From NCBI GenBank assembly GCA_944472135.2, contig OX235265.1, positions 95,450,984-95,514,983 on the forward strand: a stretch of 64,000 bases of DNA, given 5' to 3'. The stretch comes from Trichobilharzia regenti. Taxonomy: Eukaryota > Platyhelminthes > Trematoda > Strigeidida > Schistosomatidae. Of this stretch, positions 1 to 11,404 are shown one piece after another. How positions within the stretch are numbered: position 1 is the stretch's first letter; every line of letters begins with the position of its first letter. The notes beneath the pieces are model-generated. The model searched no databases and was not told the origin of the DNA. It was given only the letters and a program-made list of their open reading frames with translations. The position numbers and the translations under genes were made by a program.

Positions 1-1315
1 CAGTCTCCTAATTTATCTTGGTCAGAAATAAGGGTGGCATATTTGCTGTGAATATTCTGTAGATAATAAGCACATTGGACCACTATCCCATTGTTTTAAT
101 GTTTCTACTGCTTCCTCGATGAACCTTTTTCCACAATGTTTCTCACTTAGTCTATTACCACGATGCTGATATAATGTTTCTCAAATGAAAGCGTAGATGT
201 AGCCTCTTAACCCATATAAGTAAGAGAACCATCGGAACTATATAGTTCTGGACACCATGAAATCCTTCACAAATATTTACATACAAAATTGTTCATTTCT
301 CCTCAAGTTCGCTGAAGCAATTTCTATCAGATATTTGGAATCAGACATACCAGTCATTCCTACTTCTGATAACTGGATGTCTTTACTTCCCCATTCATTT
401 GACAAAGTTATCCTTAGCTTTAACCACTCCCGCCTTTTAATGTGGTACAACTTTGCTTGTCTCTTCTTTCTATGACTTCATGTGAATTCATCACATTATT
501 ACATAACTTGGTTACTCACCACCTCATTCACCTCTCGTCTTCATTAAGTAACTCTTTTGCCATTAAATTCAAGCCATTATGTTTGTTTACACTTCAGTGT
601 TTTGTGAGTAAACTATATAATTGTAATATCTGAGCACTATTTATTAAGTTTGGAGTCACCGCTCAACAGATACTATGTATGTTTTGCAAGCATGGTAGAG
701 TGGTTTTGTACATAATCTAATTATTTTTCTCTGTTCTGTAGGCAGTTGATGAGTAACCGATGAAATAAATGATCCTCACCGTCTTATTTTGCACAAAATG
801 TTGTTGTTGATCATTTCATATTTTGAAAAAAGAGAAATAAGTCTACGATGTATCGACTTATTTTGGACATCTGTTAGATAACACATAGGATCGGATCCTG
901 AACTTTCAGTCTAAAAAGTCAGGTTACAAATACCATTGGGCTACAGGGTTGGAGTTCAGTAAGCCAATCACCATTCAGTGTCACTGATCAGCATTCGCTT
1001 CAATATAAAATTGTTTCACTCCACCAAAATCCAAAACATCCTATCAGAACTTAAGGATACTCAGCAAGTAGCTGCTTCTAATGAGCTGGAGAAGGATGCC
1101 GAATTTTGCGTTTTATAAGGGGCAAAAAAAGGGCAGAAAAAAATGGCAAAAGAATTAAAAAAAAAAAAAAAAAAGGGAAATAAAAAAGGAAGGTGAAAAA
1201 GAAAATCAAAAAGAAAAAAAACGGAAAAAAATAACGAAAAAGAACCCCCAAAGACTTGGATTACAAGGAGAAACAAGGAAAGGATAAATAAGAGGTCAAC
1301 ATCACTCAGCATCAA
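1..1315. other. No gene recognised; A+T-rich with a purine tract
   Basis: The short open frames here show no family resemblance and no coding pattern. About 1119-1256 the plus strand is almost pure A and G, including an A run near 1158-1174, so the open frame on the opposite strand there is a low-complexity artefact. Nothing else is identifiable. Confidence 0.6.
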
Positions 1316-1780
1316 AAATTAGATCCGGATTTTCAACTCCAATGTAAAGTCAGTGCTACTATACGGATCAGAGACTTGTCGCGTCATAAAGAGCATCTCA
1401 AACAAACTTCAGACCTTCATTAACAGCTGTCTCCGCTCAATACTCAAGATGAGATGGCCAGAAAACATCAGAAACAGGGATCTCTGGGAGCGAACCAATC
1501 AGGAACCGATTGTGAAACAAATAGGCAGAAAGAAATGGAGATGGATTGGCCATACGCTGAGGAAACCAACAAGTGACATCACCAGACAAGCCATCGCTCG
1601 AGTGGAACCCGAAAGGGAGGCGGCGAGTTGGTCGTCCAAGGGTGACTTGGAGGAGGTCATGCGAGGAGGAGATGAAAGCATGTGGACAGACCTGGAGCAG
1701 GGTGAAAACGTTGACAGAAAACCGAAGGCAATGGAGTTGCGCAGCTGAAGCCCTATGTTCCTCTACGAACTAAAGGATAC
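1316..1780 (+). pseudogene. RTE-type LINE, 3' end of reverse transcriptase ORF
   Basis: This is the C-terminal tail of an RTE-like endonuclease/reverse transcriptase, the enzyme that copies LINE RNA into genomic DNA. The translation reads IRIFNSNVKSVLLYGSETCR, then [16 protein letters not shown], then RKKWRWIGHTLRKP. A frameshift near 1600 moves the reading to RRRVGRPRVTWRRSCEEEMK and EALCSS. The catalytic palm lies upstream and is absent, so the copy is 5'-truncated. It ends at an AAT run, as the other RTE copies here do. The same tail recurs at 37755, 42875, 50571, 57851 and, on minus, at 60805. It is non-functional. Confidence 0.85.
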
Positions 1781-1797
1781 AATAATAATAATAATAA
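1781..1797 (+). repeat. (AAT)n triplet run at the RTE 3' end
   Basis: A short perfect AAT/ATA run lies directly after the RTE reading frame. Similar runs end the RTE copy at 38665 and the CR1 copies at 4376 and 31667, so it is probably part of the element's 3' terminus. Confidence 0.7.
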
Positions 1798-1799
1798 GG

Positions 1800-1872
1800 G
1801 AAAAACGTCTGTCCAGTGCTACTTGGTTTTCAATGATTCCCTAACTGATGTTATATCATCGCAAAATCTACT
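1800..1872 (+). mobile_element. SINE-A, 3' fragment
   Basis: It contains GTCTGTCCAGTGCTAC followed by GGTTTTCAATGATTCCCTAACTGATG, matching the part of SINE-A after the hammerhead cleavage site (compare 43811-43860). The tRNA-like head and the ribozyme core are missing. Confidence 0.6.
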
Positions 1873-2039
1873 TTTAAATTGGAATTAATTTGCTTTCAAA
1901 GTTTGTTATTGTCTCCATTCATTGCTGAATTCTTTTGTTATCTGATTTTCATTCTCTACTTTCAACATAAATGTTAACACCACACTATTATTTTTTTCAA
2001 TAATTTAATAATTCCCATTGTAGTATTAGAAACACAATA

Positions 2040-3060
2040 TTCAGCGAAGAGACTCTTTTCAACAACGAATTTATTATCAACCTGTACAATTGTATATATA
2101 TGTTTTTTTTAAAGAAATTATATCCGGTGAAGGAATTAGGTCAAAAGGATGAATACATGAAATGGTAATAGTAGTATGAAATGCAATTAAAATATTTCTG
2201 ATTGTAATCGTAGTTGAATGTCAAGTGGCAAAATAATTGATATCATATGTAGAGAATAATACATAAGGTGTATAGATTTTGGAAAGGGGTACATAATTAT
2301 AAGATTAGTAGACGAATATAAAACGTTACATAACATGGTGTGTGAAATTTGATAAGAGAGAATTCAATATTGTAAAAATAAAAAATATAAAAATTAATAA
2401 ATTCAGGTTTAAAATGACAAATGGGTCAAGTGGAAAAGATTCAGAGTGAGAATAGTAATAATAATAATAATCGAAGTAATAAGGGAAAAGTACATGGAAT
2501 AACTAAATAAACAAAATGAATAAATATCTAACCCTCTACGGTCAAGGCAGAAGTAGAGATTGTACATACATCTTTTGTATATAAAGTTCTCTTTTAAAGT
2601 CATGAACTGTCAAGGCCTCCATTGTCTTTAGAAGTCTGTAACGGAGACAACGTGGGATTTAGCATGGATTCTGTAAGGGATCTCAAAATCATGGTCAGGG
2701 TTGGCAGAGTGACAAGAGTTGTTCAGGTGTTCCAAAATAGAGCTTCACACACACTTCTTTTCTCCCTTGGAAAACCATGCTGGAATATGTTCTCGCATCC
2801 GTGTGGAAAGCGTCCTCTGACTACGGCCAATGTATCTTGCTCCACAAGAGCAGGTGAACTGATAGATGCACATGGAGGGGGACCAGACGCGGGAGCTTAT
2901 CTCTTACAGAGGTAGAGAACAACTTGCAGCTAGTGAACATCATATGTAATTTTGCTGCAAAGAACATCTTTCTGACTGATTTAGAGAGACAATTTTTGAG
3001 CATATCTGAAGCTTGATTATTTCATGTATTCACACCTTTGACCTAATTTGCGCACGGGAT
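2040..3060 (-). pseudogene. Penelope-like element, GIY-YIG end and 3' UTR
   Basis: Read on minus, pieces such as SVRKMFFAAKLHMMFTS, then IYQFTCSCGARYIG with RTLSTRMREHIP nearby, and YKRCMYNLYFC match the C-terminal third of schistosome PLEs. The GIY-YIG nuclease nicks the target DNA for element insertion. The frame is broken several times. A 3' UTR runs down to the hammerhead-like motif at 2045-2095. The RT palm is missing. The copy at 49085-49725 has the same 3' UTR. Confidence 0.75.
2045..2095 (-). ncRNA. Hammerhead-like motif at PLE 3' end (degenerate)
   Basis: On minus the order is ACAG, TTGATAA (consensus CTGANGA), a short arm, GAAA, a small palindrome AAGAGTCTCTT, then CGCTGA. The order of parts fits a hammerhead with a tiny stem III, but core positions C3 and G8 are changed, so activity is unlikely. 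Confidence 0.45.
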
Positions 3061-3194
3061 ATAATTTCTTAAAAACCCTATTATTTGTTTTCCTATGAAC
3101 TTACATCCTTCTCAGACTGACAATAACCCGCCTCTTGAAATATTCACTTCTGCTGATTATACATTCACGAAGATAAACATTATTCAATCGTTTT

Positions 3195-3345
3195 ATCTCT
3201 GTCATCACTTAGAGAACTACTGGAAAATCAGGGAGTATATCGAAGCGACCTATTCTGCCCCAGTTTCGGACCCTTTAGTATTAAGCACTTACAAGAATAC
3301 TAACAAAGGAACTCAAGTTACAAGAAATTCATTGGCCTGCACGTT
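3195..3345 (-). mobile_element. SINE-A, decayed copy
   Basis: The order AGAGAACTACTGGAAAATC, then CCCCAGTTTCGGACCCTTTAG, follows SINE-A in reverse orientation (compare 43261-43330). The tRNA-like boxes are not readable. Confidence 0.35.
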
Positions 3346-3539
3346 CTTACATACTTAATTCGAACTGCCGTTCATCAGAGGGAATTTGGTGTATTATTTT
3401 GACTATCCTTAAGTATGACACTAATTTTCCTTTTGATTTTTTCTTTCATATTATCACTTAAAAAATCAAAACAAGGGATTCAGCGAAGAGACAATTCTCA
3501 ACTATTTTTGCCCAACAGGGTTCAAAAAAACACTATCCT

Positions 3540-4225
3540 GCATGGTTACAATGAGGTGGGGGTGAAGCAATAAGAATTGCGATCAATGAACATCTGATCG
3601 ATAACAATCACCCTGTATCTAAAGCCTCCGCATTTAAAGTCACCTACAAGGCTAGAAATAATTTGCCTTATCACTAATTATTACCATTGGAACGGAAAAG
3701 TCAGACCTCTGAGTACAAACAACAATCTTCATCCAACCCTTCCAACTCTCATGGTCTTAATCCTTCTATGCTAAATTATTATGATCCTCAATCATATTTG
3801 GACTCTCCCTATTCTTCGTTTTGTTGATTCACTTTATATACTCTTCCTTTATTACATCAGTTGTTACTATTATTATTATTATCACTTTGAACTGTTCCCG
3901 GTATTATTTCACTTGTCATTATGAACCAATTTCGCTTTGTAACACTAAAGTCGATGTCGTTAAATTTCACACCATGTTACGTAACATTCTTATTTTTATT
4001 CTACTTGCTAACTAATCCTATAATTTTTAAATCCTATTTCAACACCTACACACTCTACGAATTATTCTAAATATAACACTAGTTGTCTTGCTACTTGGCA
4101 TTTAACTTTGATTATAATCCCAAACATTTTCATTTCATACTGTCATTATTTTGTGTATTCACACCTATGATTCGACTGCGTCACTGGATATCATTTCTTA
4201 AATAAACTATGTATATATATATATA
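3540..4225 (+). pseudogene. Penelope-like element, C-terminal remnant and 3' UTR
   Basis: A plus-strand translation near 3565-3680 reads AINEHLIDNNHPVSKASAFK and VTYKARNNLPY. This is the segment after the GIY-YIG motif in schistosome PLEs (compare HLVDSEHSIKVDESFTVAYR in the intact copy at 44736). After it comes a triplet-rich 3' UTR to about 4225. There is no RT palm, so this is a dead 3' fragment. Confidence 0.7.
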
Positions 4226-4228
4226 TAT

Positions 4229-4280
4229 GACTGTACAGCTTGATAATAAATTCGTTGTTGAAACGAGCCGCTTTGTAGAA
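4229..4280 (+). ncRNA. Hammerhead-like motif at PLE 3' end (degenerate)
   Basis: CTGTACAGC is followed by TTGATAA, a short arm, GAAACGAGCC and GCTTTG. It parallels the motifs at 2045 and 49104. The core departs from CTGANGA at two sites, and the palindromic stem III has decayed. Confidence 0.4.
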
Positions 4281-4375
4281 TCTTTTGTTTTGAATTTCTA
4301 CAAGTTAAAAATGCAGATTTCCATGCATTATCACTTACACATGCTTCTGTGAAGAACCATTCCTTCAGCCCTTTA

Positions 4376-6365
4376 TTAATAATAATAATAATCTACTTTA
4401 TTCTCAAAACAGTACTTAAATTGCAGAATGGAATTCTCAGCGTTTGCCACAACATTGCATCTGATTTACTTAAAATAAAAGTAAAATTACAAGTTAAAGC
4501 AAAATTAACCAAAGGTGTTTGTCTGCGTTTACGATATAAAGTCAGTGATATTCGAAATACTAATTGAGAATAATAAATATAGTAATGATAATAACAGTGA
4601 GTTTGTTTCAAACAGTATTGGCGATTCAGTTTGAAAATTTTAGCATGTCATACAGTATTAAATCTAATGTTCTGTTGATATAGCAGGACGGTAAGGGGAA
4701 ATACAAAATTAACAGTTATAACACAACTTAAATGATGCACATACTTTTGAGAAAATTAAAAACAAAAAAAATTGGGAGGATTATGAATACAACAAATACA
4801 ATAACAATAAAGGTTGATATCGTAAGGGTGGAAGAAATGGTTTATTTAGTAGTGGAAAGAAGGTCAGTTAGTTCATGCCTGATACCATTTTCATCACATA
4901 AAGTACGTGCCAAATATGGTATAGTGGCATTTTTACAGTTAGACGTACGTGCGTAAAGTCTTCTGAGAAGACTTCTTGTTTTACCTGAGGAGACACAAGG
5001 TTGGAGCTGCGGGTAGAGTGGGTGCTCACAGTCTGACAAAATTCCTTTCGCCGATTTGTTACATGACATCCAATGCCTATCAGTGACAATGTCAACGATA
5101 TGGCCCAATGGGATACCATTCACCCTACTGACAGTCTTTAGAGTTCAACACAGTATGACATAGTTTTTTTAAAGCAATCCAGGAGAGAATAAGGGTGAAC
5201 AGTAAAGAAGAATAGGTAAAACACACGAGTTTACAAACTGTGAGAGGAGTGGTTGGTTATGCCTGAGTGTCTTAACTTCTTAATGTAAAAAGTCAGACGA
5301 AATATTCTTTTAGAAATCGCTAAGACATGGGAAGACCAGGATAGGGCAGAAGAAAGAATTAATTCAAGATACTTAACTTCAGACTTGATTTTTACATCAG
5401 TGTCATCAATTTTGCAAGGGTCATAGGAACCAACAGCTTCATTTAACTTTCGCTACATCGGAAACTGAAATTAACAGTCTCTCATTTGGATGGATTTAGT
5501 TTAAGACCATTTTACGAAGACCGTTTGCTAATTCCTGATAGAAAGCTGTTCATCTTAATACGATCTAGCTGGGAGTTAACAGACATTGAAGTGGTTAGGT
5601 CGTCCGAATACTTAGCGAAGTTCATTTCATCAGAGTGAGACAAGTTATGCAAGAAAAAAAGAAAACTGAAAAGCAGTTAGGATAGCACCTTGAGGTACAC
5701 AGTAAGCAACGAAGTGGACGACTTCCCCTGACATACAATATACTGCTTTCTTTCTGGGAAATAAGAGAACCCAACAGTCAGTTTGAGTTTCAGCAAGCTT
5801 GTTTAACAAAATGTCCCTAGGTGCTGACTGAGTCAAAAGTAGATGTGTAATCTGGGAAGGTGCAGCGAACAATTTTAATCCGCTTGTCTAGGCTGAGGAC
5901 AATCTTATGATGCAAGACTGCAGCTACATCTAAAGTCCTTCTACTGGGTTTATAGGCGAATTGTTTAGGGTCGTTAAAGGTTTTAAGTGAAGATTTAAGA
6001 TTAATTAAGAGTAACTTTTCCATAATTCTTAGAGACGTAGAGGTAATAGCAATAGGTCTAATTTTAAAACATGTTTCAGTAGATGACTTTGATATAGGTA
6101 CAATTTTAATGTCCTTCCAAATGGCTGGCACGACATTTCTGGAAAAAGATTCATTAAATATGTCTTTGCGAGGATAACACAGGATGTCTGAACACTTTGA
6201 AACAAAAGCACTCAGCAAATTATCTGGACCTAGGCTACAAGGAGGGTTATGAGACTGCAGACATTTTAGAATATCATTTGTATTGAAATCAGGGAAGCAG
6301 ATTTCATTAACACTTGTAACATTAGAAAGCTTGGCATTTGTGGGAGAGTGTTAGTTATCTGCATA
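4376..6365 (-). pseudogene. CR1-like LINE, 5'-truncated reverse transcriptase and 3' UTR
   Basis: On minus the reading begins near 6350 with LQSHNPPCSLGPDNLLSAFV. It continues VPAIWKDIKIVPISK, IRPIAITST, FNDPKQFAYKPSRRTLD, YTSTFDSV, VPQGA and an active-site-like KYSDDLT. These are fingers, palm and thumb blocks of a CR1-clade reverse transcriptase. Stops and frameshifts interrupt it (for example between 5817 and 5872). The 3' UTR ends at an ATT run next to 4376. The endonuclease domain is missing. The same family occurs at 10040-11404, 31667-33250 and 62875-63190. Confidence 0.85.
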
Positions 6366-6715
6366 CAAACATCAATGCTTTGAATAACAATGATTCTTTA
6401 AACATTATGTGAATACACAAATTTACAGAAAAAAATAGAAAAGTTATCGAGAAGAATATTCTTTGCTCACTCTTGATTCTATCTTCTCAATGACTAAATG
6501 AAATTTTTGCTATATAAATAGCATCTAATTGGAATGATCCCGGAGGTAGATGTCTAATTTTATTGATCCTTAAAACAAATACAGAAAAAAGCAACAAAAA
6601 CGATTTTAAAACCCTAGCTAAAATCCACAAAAAGAAATAATTTAGGTCACATACCTAATAATCTATTCCAATTCTGGGTAAAAAATATATTTTAAAAAAA
6701 CAGCGAGAACTCTAC
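6366..6715. other. Spacer with a decayed PLE-end motif
   Basis: No gene. Near 6448-6475 the sequence GTTATCGAGAAGAATATTC, then TTTGCTCA, matches the 3' half of the PLE hammerhead-like motif; the 5' half is lost. Confidence 0.4.
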
Positions 6716-7200
6716 CACGAGCGCTTCACAGTGCTACATTGAGTTTCACAATATCGTAAGAAAGGACTTCACATATCGCATCGGTGCATAGCTGAGTCAT
6801 CGGCTAATCGGGAACTGAAACCGGACCTCTGCATTCAAAAGCACTACATACATTCACTCTGCATACCGTGGTCAAAATAACGTTCTTACTATAATTTTGT
6901 TTCCTCTAATTAAGTAAGTTTGCTATTATTATTATTGTTGTTACTACTTTTATTTTATTATCACTGTTATTCTCACCATCTATATTTTATTATCACTTTA
7001 TTACTGTTTATTAATAGCATTATGTTTTCACACCTTACATGACGCAATTCATTTTCGAGAACAAATTTCACCAGCATCTGATTCGTCTTATGATTTCTTT
7101 GTCTAAATATAATTACGACTGTACAGCAGCTTATGAAATTGAATCGTCGAAAAGGGAAAATTTACTTCGCTGTTTACGTCTTTTTCTTATGACTCAATAT
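6716..7200 (+). pseudogene. Penelope-like element, C-terminus, 3' UTR and end motif
   Basis: The plus strand near 6785-6875 encodes ANRELKPDLCIQKHYIHSLC followed by IPWSK and a stop. This is the characteristic PLE C-terminus (compare ERPDLCVQKKLIHSLCLPW at 44736-45797). A triplet-rich 3' UTR follows. Near 7119-7177 an end motif has CAGC and CGTCGAAAAG, and closes with TTCGCTG. Upstream domains are absent here but are present in the related minus copy at 12030-13255. Confidence 0.75.
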
Positions 7201-7586
7201 GGAAATCTTTTCTTCGGATAAGGGAAGATCAAAATTCGGTGTACAAGAAGTCAAATGAAAACACGAAGATACGATATAGTGAGTAGAACTGATAAGGTCA
7301 AGAAAAAGTAACCCTCTAATGAACGACAAAAGGAAGTGAGGTGTGTTGAAAAGATAAACACTCATTACGGGATGAGTTAACAGGGTAATTGAAGGGCAAT
7401 GAAACAGATTCTTTTTGAACCTCCTCAAGAGATATAAATGTTATATACATAAAGCAATAAGAAGACGTAGTTTGTCTGAATCGTGTAATGTATTTGCGCA
7501 ACACATCTCGAACAATCTGATCACACACGGACTTGTCATAGAAATATATATGAAATTAATAAAGAGGTAAGAGGTGAGAGAGGTGA
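7200..7586. other. Unassigned stretch present three times
   Basis: No coding pattern convinced me. Near-identical copies lie in reverse at 8843-9225 and 11605-12020, so the open frames seen in it are repeated by duplication, not by selection. Confidence 0.5.
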
Positions 7587-8830
7587 GGAGTAATAAATAA
7601 ATCTTACTTTAGGGATTTGTCACTTCTATGTACTAACAATGTTAGGTCAACATTTGAAGGCGATTGTTTCCGCCAAGTTGATGGTGTTGCTATGGACAGT
7701 CCGTTAGGGCTCGTTTTAGCGGATACTTATATGTCGTACATTGAGAATTTATCGGAAGATTTAATCGAAAATGTGCCACTTTATAGAAGGTATGTGGATG
7801 ATATCGTAGTCATCAGTGATAAGCCTCGTTCTACCACCTCAATTTTAAATCGAATGAATGAAGTTCAGAATAGCATATCACTTACATATGTAGAAGAGGA
7901 AAATAATTGTTTATCTTTCCTAGACATATTGCTTAGTCGACGGCTTGATGGGTCAATAAAGAGATCTTTTTATAGAAAACCTACCTGGACAGGACAGATT
8001 CTTAAATACCACATTTTCTGCCCTGTTCAGTACAAAAGAACCTTAGTAAAGTGCCTCTTCAGTAGAATCCGACGAATATGCACTGAATACAGGCTTGATG
8101 AATAAGAAAGAATATTGACACAAACTCTGGTTGATAACAATTATCCAGACAAATTTATCAGGAGATATAAAGTAGTCAGAACACCACGACCCACTCTCCA
8201 ACTCGCCCCTAAGAATGACGTGTCATCAAGCTACCCTCCCTATATGGGGCAATATAGCAGCTTGATAACTAGACAGAGACTGAACGCTGCTGTTAAAAAG
8301 ACTATTTATACAGCTAATATCATAATAATAGAGAATGTAGAGCCAATATATCTATCTAAGGCCTTCGAACAAGCGAAAAATGGCGTCACATTCCACTGTA
8401 TTTACCAATTTGAATGTAGGTGTGGGCACACATACATAGGGAGGACTCATCGATCTCTGCAAGTAAGGGCTCCAGAGCATATTCCAAAAATGACTCCAAA
8501 AACAAATGGAATCATCAGAACCTAATAACCGTGAGAACAGGAGACCTAGATCTTCTAATGCGAAACATATTATAGAGACAGGTCATAAAATTGATATTAA
8601 CAGACCTTTAAAACCTATCTATAAAACGTGTTTAGGGCGTATCCTAAAGTTTATAGAAGCCCTAGCAATTGGAAAGTTAAAGCCACATTTATGCGTTTAG
8701 AAACAACGTGTCATCACATTAAACCTTCTTTGGTAAATTCTGTTTTGATGTACTATTACCTCTGCTATTTGGTATAGTGGTCATCATTGATATTTTGACC
8801 TTCAATATATCCCTTTAACTAGACCTAAGT
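7587..8830 (+). pseudogene. Penelope-like element: RT palm, GIY-YIG domain, 3' UTR
   Basis: The reading runs from about 7587. It shows DGVAMDSPLGLVLADTYMS (RT motif with conserved SPLG), YRRYVDDIVVISD (catalytic YVDD), NNCLSFLDILLSRR and RRICTEY. A stop at 8103-8105 interrupts it. The same frame resumes with VDNNYPDKFIRRYKV, then IYQFECRCGHTYIGRTHRSL (GIY-YIG core). A frameshift near 8510 leads to AKHIIETGHKIDI, then IEALAIGKLKPHLC. The N-terminus is truncated. It would encode the polymerase and nuclease of a PLE, but is disabled by one stop and one frameshift. It forms the spacer of the inverted duplication. Confidence 0.88.
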
Positions 8831-9195
8831 CTATTTTTCTCAACTCTTACCTCTTTATTAATTTCATATATATTTCTATGACAAGTCCGTGTGTGATCAG
8901 ATTGTTCGAGATGTGTTGCGCAAATACATTACACGATTCAGACAAACTACGTCTTCTTATTGCTTTATGTATATAACATTTATATCTCTTGAGGAGGTTC
9001 AAAAAGAATCTGTTTCATTGCCCTTCAATTCCCCTGTCAACTCATCCCGTAATGAGTGCTTATCTTTTCAACACACCTCGCTTCTTTTTGTCGTTCATTA
9101 GAGGGTTACTTTTTCTTGACCTTATCAGTTCTACTCACTATATCGTATCTTCGTGTTTTCATTTGACTTCTTGTACACCGAATTTTGATCTTCCC

Positions 9196-9700
9196 TTATC
9201 CGAAGAAAAGATTTCCATATTGAGTCATAAGAAAAAGACGTAAACAGCGAAGTAAATTTTCCCTTTTCGACGATTCAATTTCATAAGCTGCTGTACAGTC
9301 GTAATTATATTTAGACAAAGAAATCATAAGACGAATCAGATGCTGGTGAAATTTGTTCTCGAAAATGAATTGCGTCATGTAAGGTATGAAAACACAATGC
9401 TATTAATAAACAGTAATAAAGTGATAATAAAATATGGATGGTGAGAATAACAGTGATAATAAAATAAAAGTAGTAATAACAATAACAATAATAGCAAACT
9501 TACTTAATTAGAGGAAACAAAATTATAGTAAGAACGTTACTTTGACCACGGTATGCAGAGTGAATGTATGTAGTGCTTTTGAATGCAGAGGTCCGGTTTC
9601 AGTTCCTGATTAGCCGATGACTCAGCTATGCACCGATGCGATATGTGAAGTCCTTTCTTACGATATTGTGAAACTCAATGTAGCACTGTGAAGCGCTCGT
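9196..9700 (-). pseudogene. PLE C-terminus and 3' end (duplicate of 6716-7200)
   Basis: Reverse copy, with the same 3' UTR and end motif (near 9245-9300). It stops at the same unrelated A/T tract (near 9715) as its partner does near 6700. The third copy at 12030 continues into real PLE sequence instead. Confidence 0.75.
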
Positions 9701-10039
9701 GGTAGAGTTCTCGCTGTTTTTTTAAAAAATTTTTTTTTACCCAGAATTGGAATAGATTATTAGGTATGTGACCCAAATTGTTTCTTTTGGTGGTTTTTAG
9801 CTAGGGTTTTAAAATCGTTTTTGTTGCTTTTTTCTGTATTTGTTTTAAGGATCAATAAAATTAGACATCTACCTCCGGGATCATTCCAATTAGATGCTAT
9901 TTATATAGCAAAAATTTCATTTAGTCATTGAGAAGATAGAATCAAGAGTGAGCAAAGAATATTCTTCTCGATAACTTTTCTATTTTTTTCTGTAAATTTG
10001 TGTATTCACATAATGTTTAAAGAATCATTGTTATTCAAA

Positions 10040-11404
10040 GCATTGATGTTTGTATGCAGATAACTAACACTCTCCCACAAATGCCAAGCTTTCTAATGTT
10101 ACAAGTGTTAATGAAATCTGCTTCCCTGATTTCAATACAAATGATATTCTAAAATGTCTGCAGTCTCATAACCCTCCTTGTAGCCTAGGTCCAGATAATT
10201 TGCTGAGTGCTTTTGTTTCAAAGTGTTCAGACATCCTGTGTTATCCTCGCAAAGACATATTTAATGAATCTTTTTCCAGAAATGTCGTGCCAGCCATTTG
10301 GAAGGACATTAAAATTGTACCTATATCAAAGTCATCTACTGGAACATGTTTTAAAATTAGACCTATTGCTATTACCTCTACTTTTCTAAGCATTACGGAA
10401 AAGTTACTCTTAATTAATCTTAAATCTTCACTTAAAACCTTTAACGATCCTAAACAATTCGCCTATAAACCCAGTAGAAGGACTTTAGATGTAGCTGCAG
10501 TCTTGCATCATAAGATTGTCCTCAGCTTAGACAAGCGGGCTAAACTTGTTCGCTGCACCTTCCCAGATTACACATCTACTTTTGACTCAGTCAGCACCTA
10601 GGGACATTTTGTTAAACAAGCTTGCTGAAACTCAAACTGACTGTTGGGTTCTCTTATTTCCCAGAAAGAAAGCAGTATATTGTATGTCAGGGGAAGTCGT
10701 CCACTTCGTTGCTTACTGTGTACCTCAAGGTGCTATCCTAACTGCTTTTCAGTTTTCTTTTTTTCTTGCATAACTTGTCTCACTCTGATGAAATGAACTT
10801 CGCTAAGTATTCGGACGACCTAACCACTTCAATGTCTGTTAACTCCCAGCTAGATCGTATTAAGATCAACAGCTTTCTATCAGGAATTAGCAAACGGTCT
10901 TCGTAAAATGGTCTTAAACTAAATCCATCCAAATGAGAGACTGTTAATTTCAGTTTCCGATGTAGCGAAAGTTAAATGAAGCTGTTGGTTCCTATGACCC
11001 TTGCAAAATTGATGACACTGATATAAAAATCAAGTCTGAAGTTAAGTATCTTGAATTAATTCTTTCTTCTGCCCTATCCTGGTCTCCCCATGTCTTAGCG
11101 ATTTCTAAAAGAATATTTCGTCTGACTTTTTACATTAAGAAGTTAAGACACTCAGGCATAACCAACCACTCCTCTCATAGTTTGTAAACTCGTGTGTTTT
11201 ACCTATTCTTCTTTACTGTTCACTCTTATTCTCTCCTGGGTTGCTTTAAAAAGACTATGTCATACTGTGTTGAACTCTAAAGACTGTCAGTAGGGTGAAT
11301 GGTATCCCATTGGGCCATATCGTTGACATTGTCACTGATAGGCATTGGATGTCATGTAACAAATGGGCGAAAGGAATTTTGTCAGACTGTGAGCACCCAC
11401 TCTA
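10040..11404 (+). pseudogene. CR1-like LINE fragment (duplicate of the minus copy)
   Basis: Plus-strand reading: NEICFPDFNTNDILKCLQSH, SKCSDILCYPRKDIFNE, IRPIAITST, FNDPKQFAYKP, then after frame changes VPQGAILTAFQFSFF and YSDDLTTSMSVNSQLDRIK (YSDD codons at 10808-10819). Later come LKLNPSK-like and HVLAISKRIFRLTFYIKKL. It is cut at 11404 by the duplication breakpoint, so the 3' UTR is missing. Same breaks as 4376-6365. Confidence 0.85.

Larger units (their letters stand above)
5010..7577 (+). repeat. Left arm of a 2.5-kb inverted duplication
   Basis: This arm is repeated in reverse at 8843-11404 with few differences. It holds a CR1 fragment, a unique spacer (6366-6715), a PLE 3' end and an unassigned stretch (7200-7577). 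The arms share the composite order and the broken frames. That points to duplication of genomic DNA after decay, not to independent retrotransposition. The spacer between the arms is the PLE at 7587-8830. Confidence 0.9.
8843..11404 (-). repeat. Right arm of the inverted duplication
   Basis: Reverse copy of 5010-7577. It begins at CTTACCTCTTTATTAATTTC and ends at 11404, where it is fused to PLE sequence. The arms are nearly identical by eye, with scattered substitutions such as KSSTETCF against KSSTGTCF in the CR1 part. Confidence 0.9.

Noticed and set aside
257..633. Two overlapping short open frames
   Set aside because: No motif, no coding pattern and normal length by chance in A+T-rich DNA.
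1061..1315. 84-codon minus frame rich in Phe
   Set aside because: Product of the purine tract; low-complexity artefact.
8889..9243. Two conserved-looking frames found three times (also near 7174-7528 and 11679-12033)
   Set aside because: Conserved because the DNA was recently duplicated; opposite-strand and overlapping frames are equally conserved, so there is no sign of selection.
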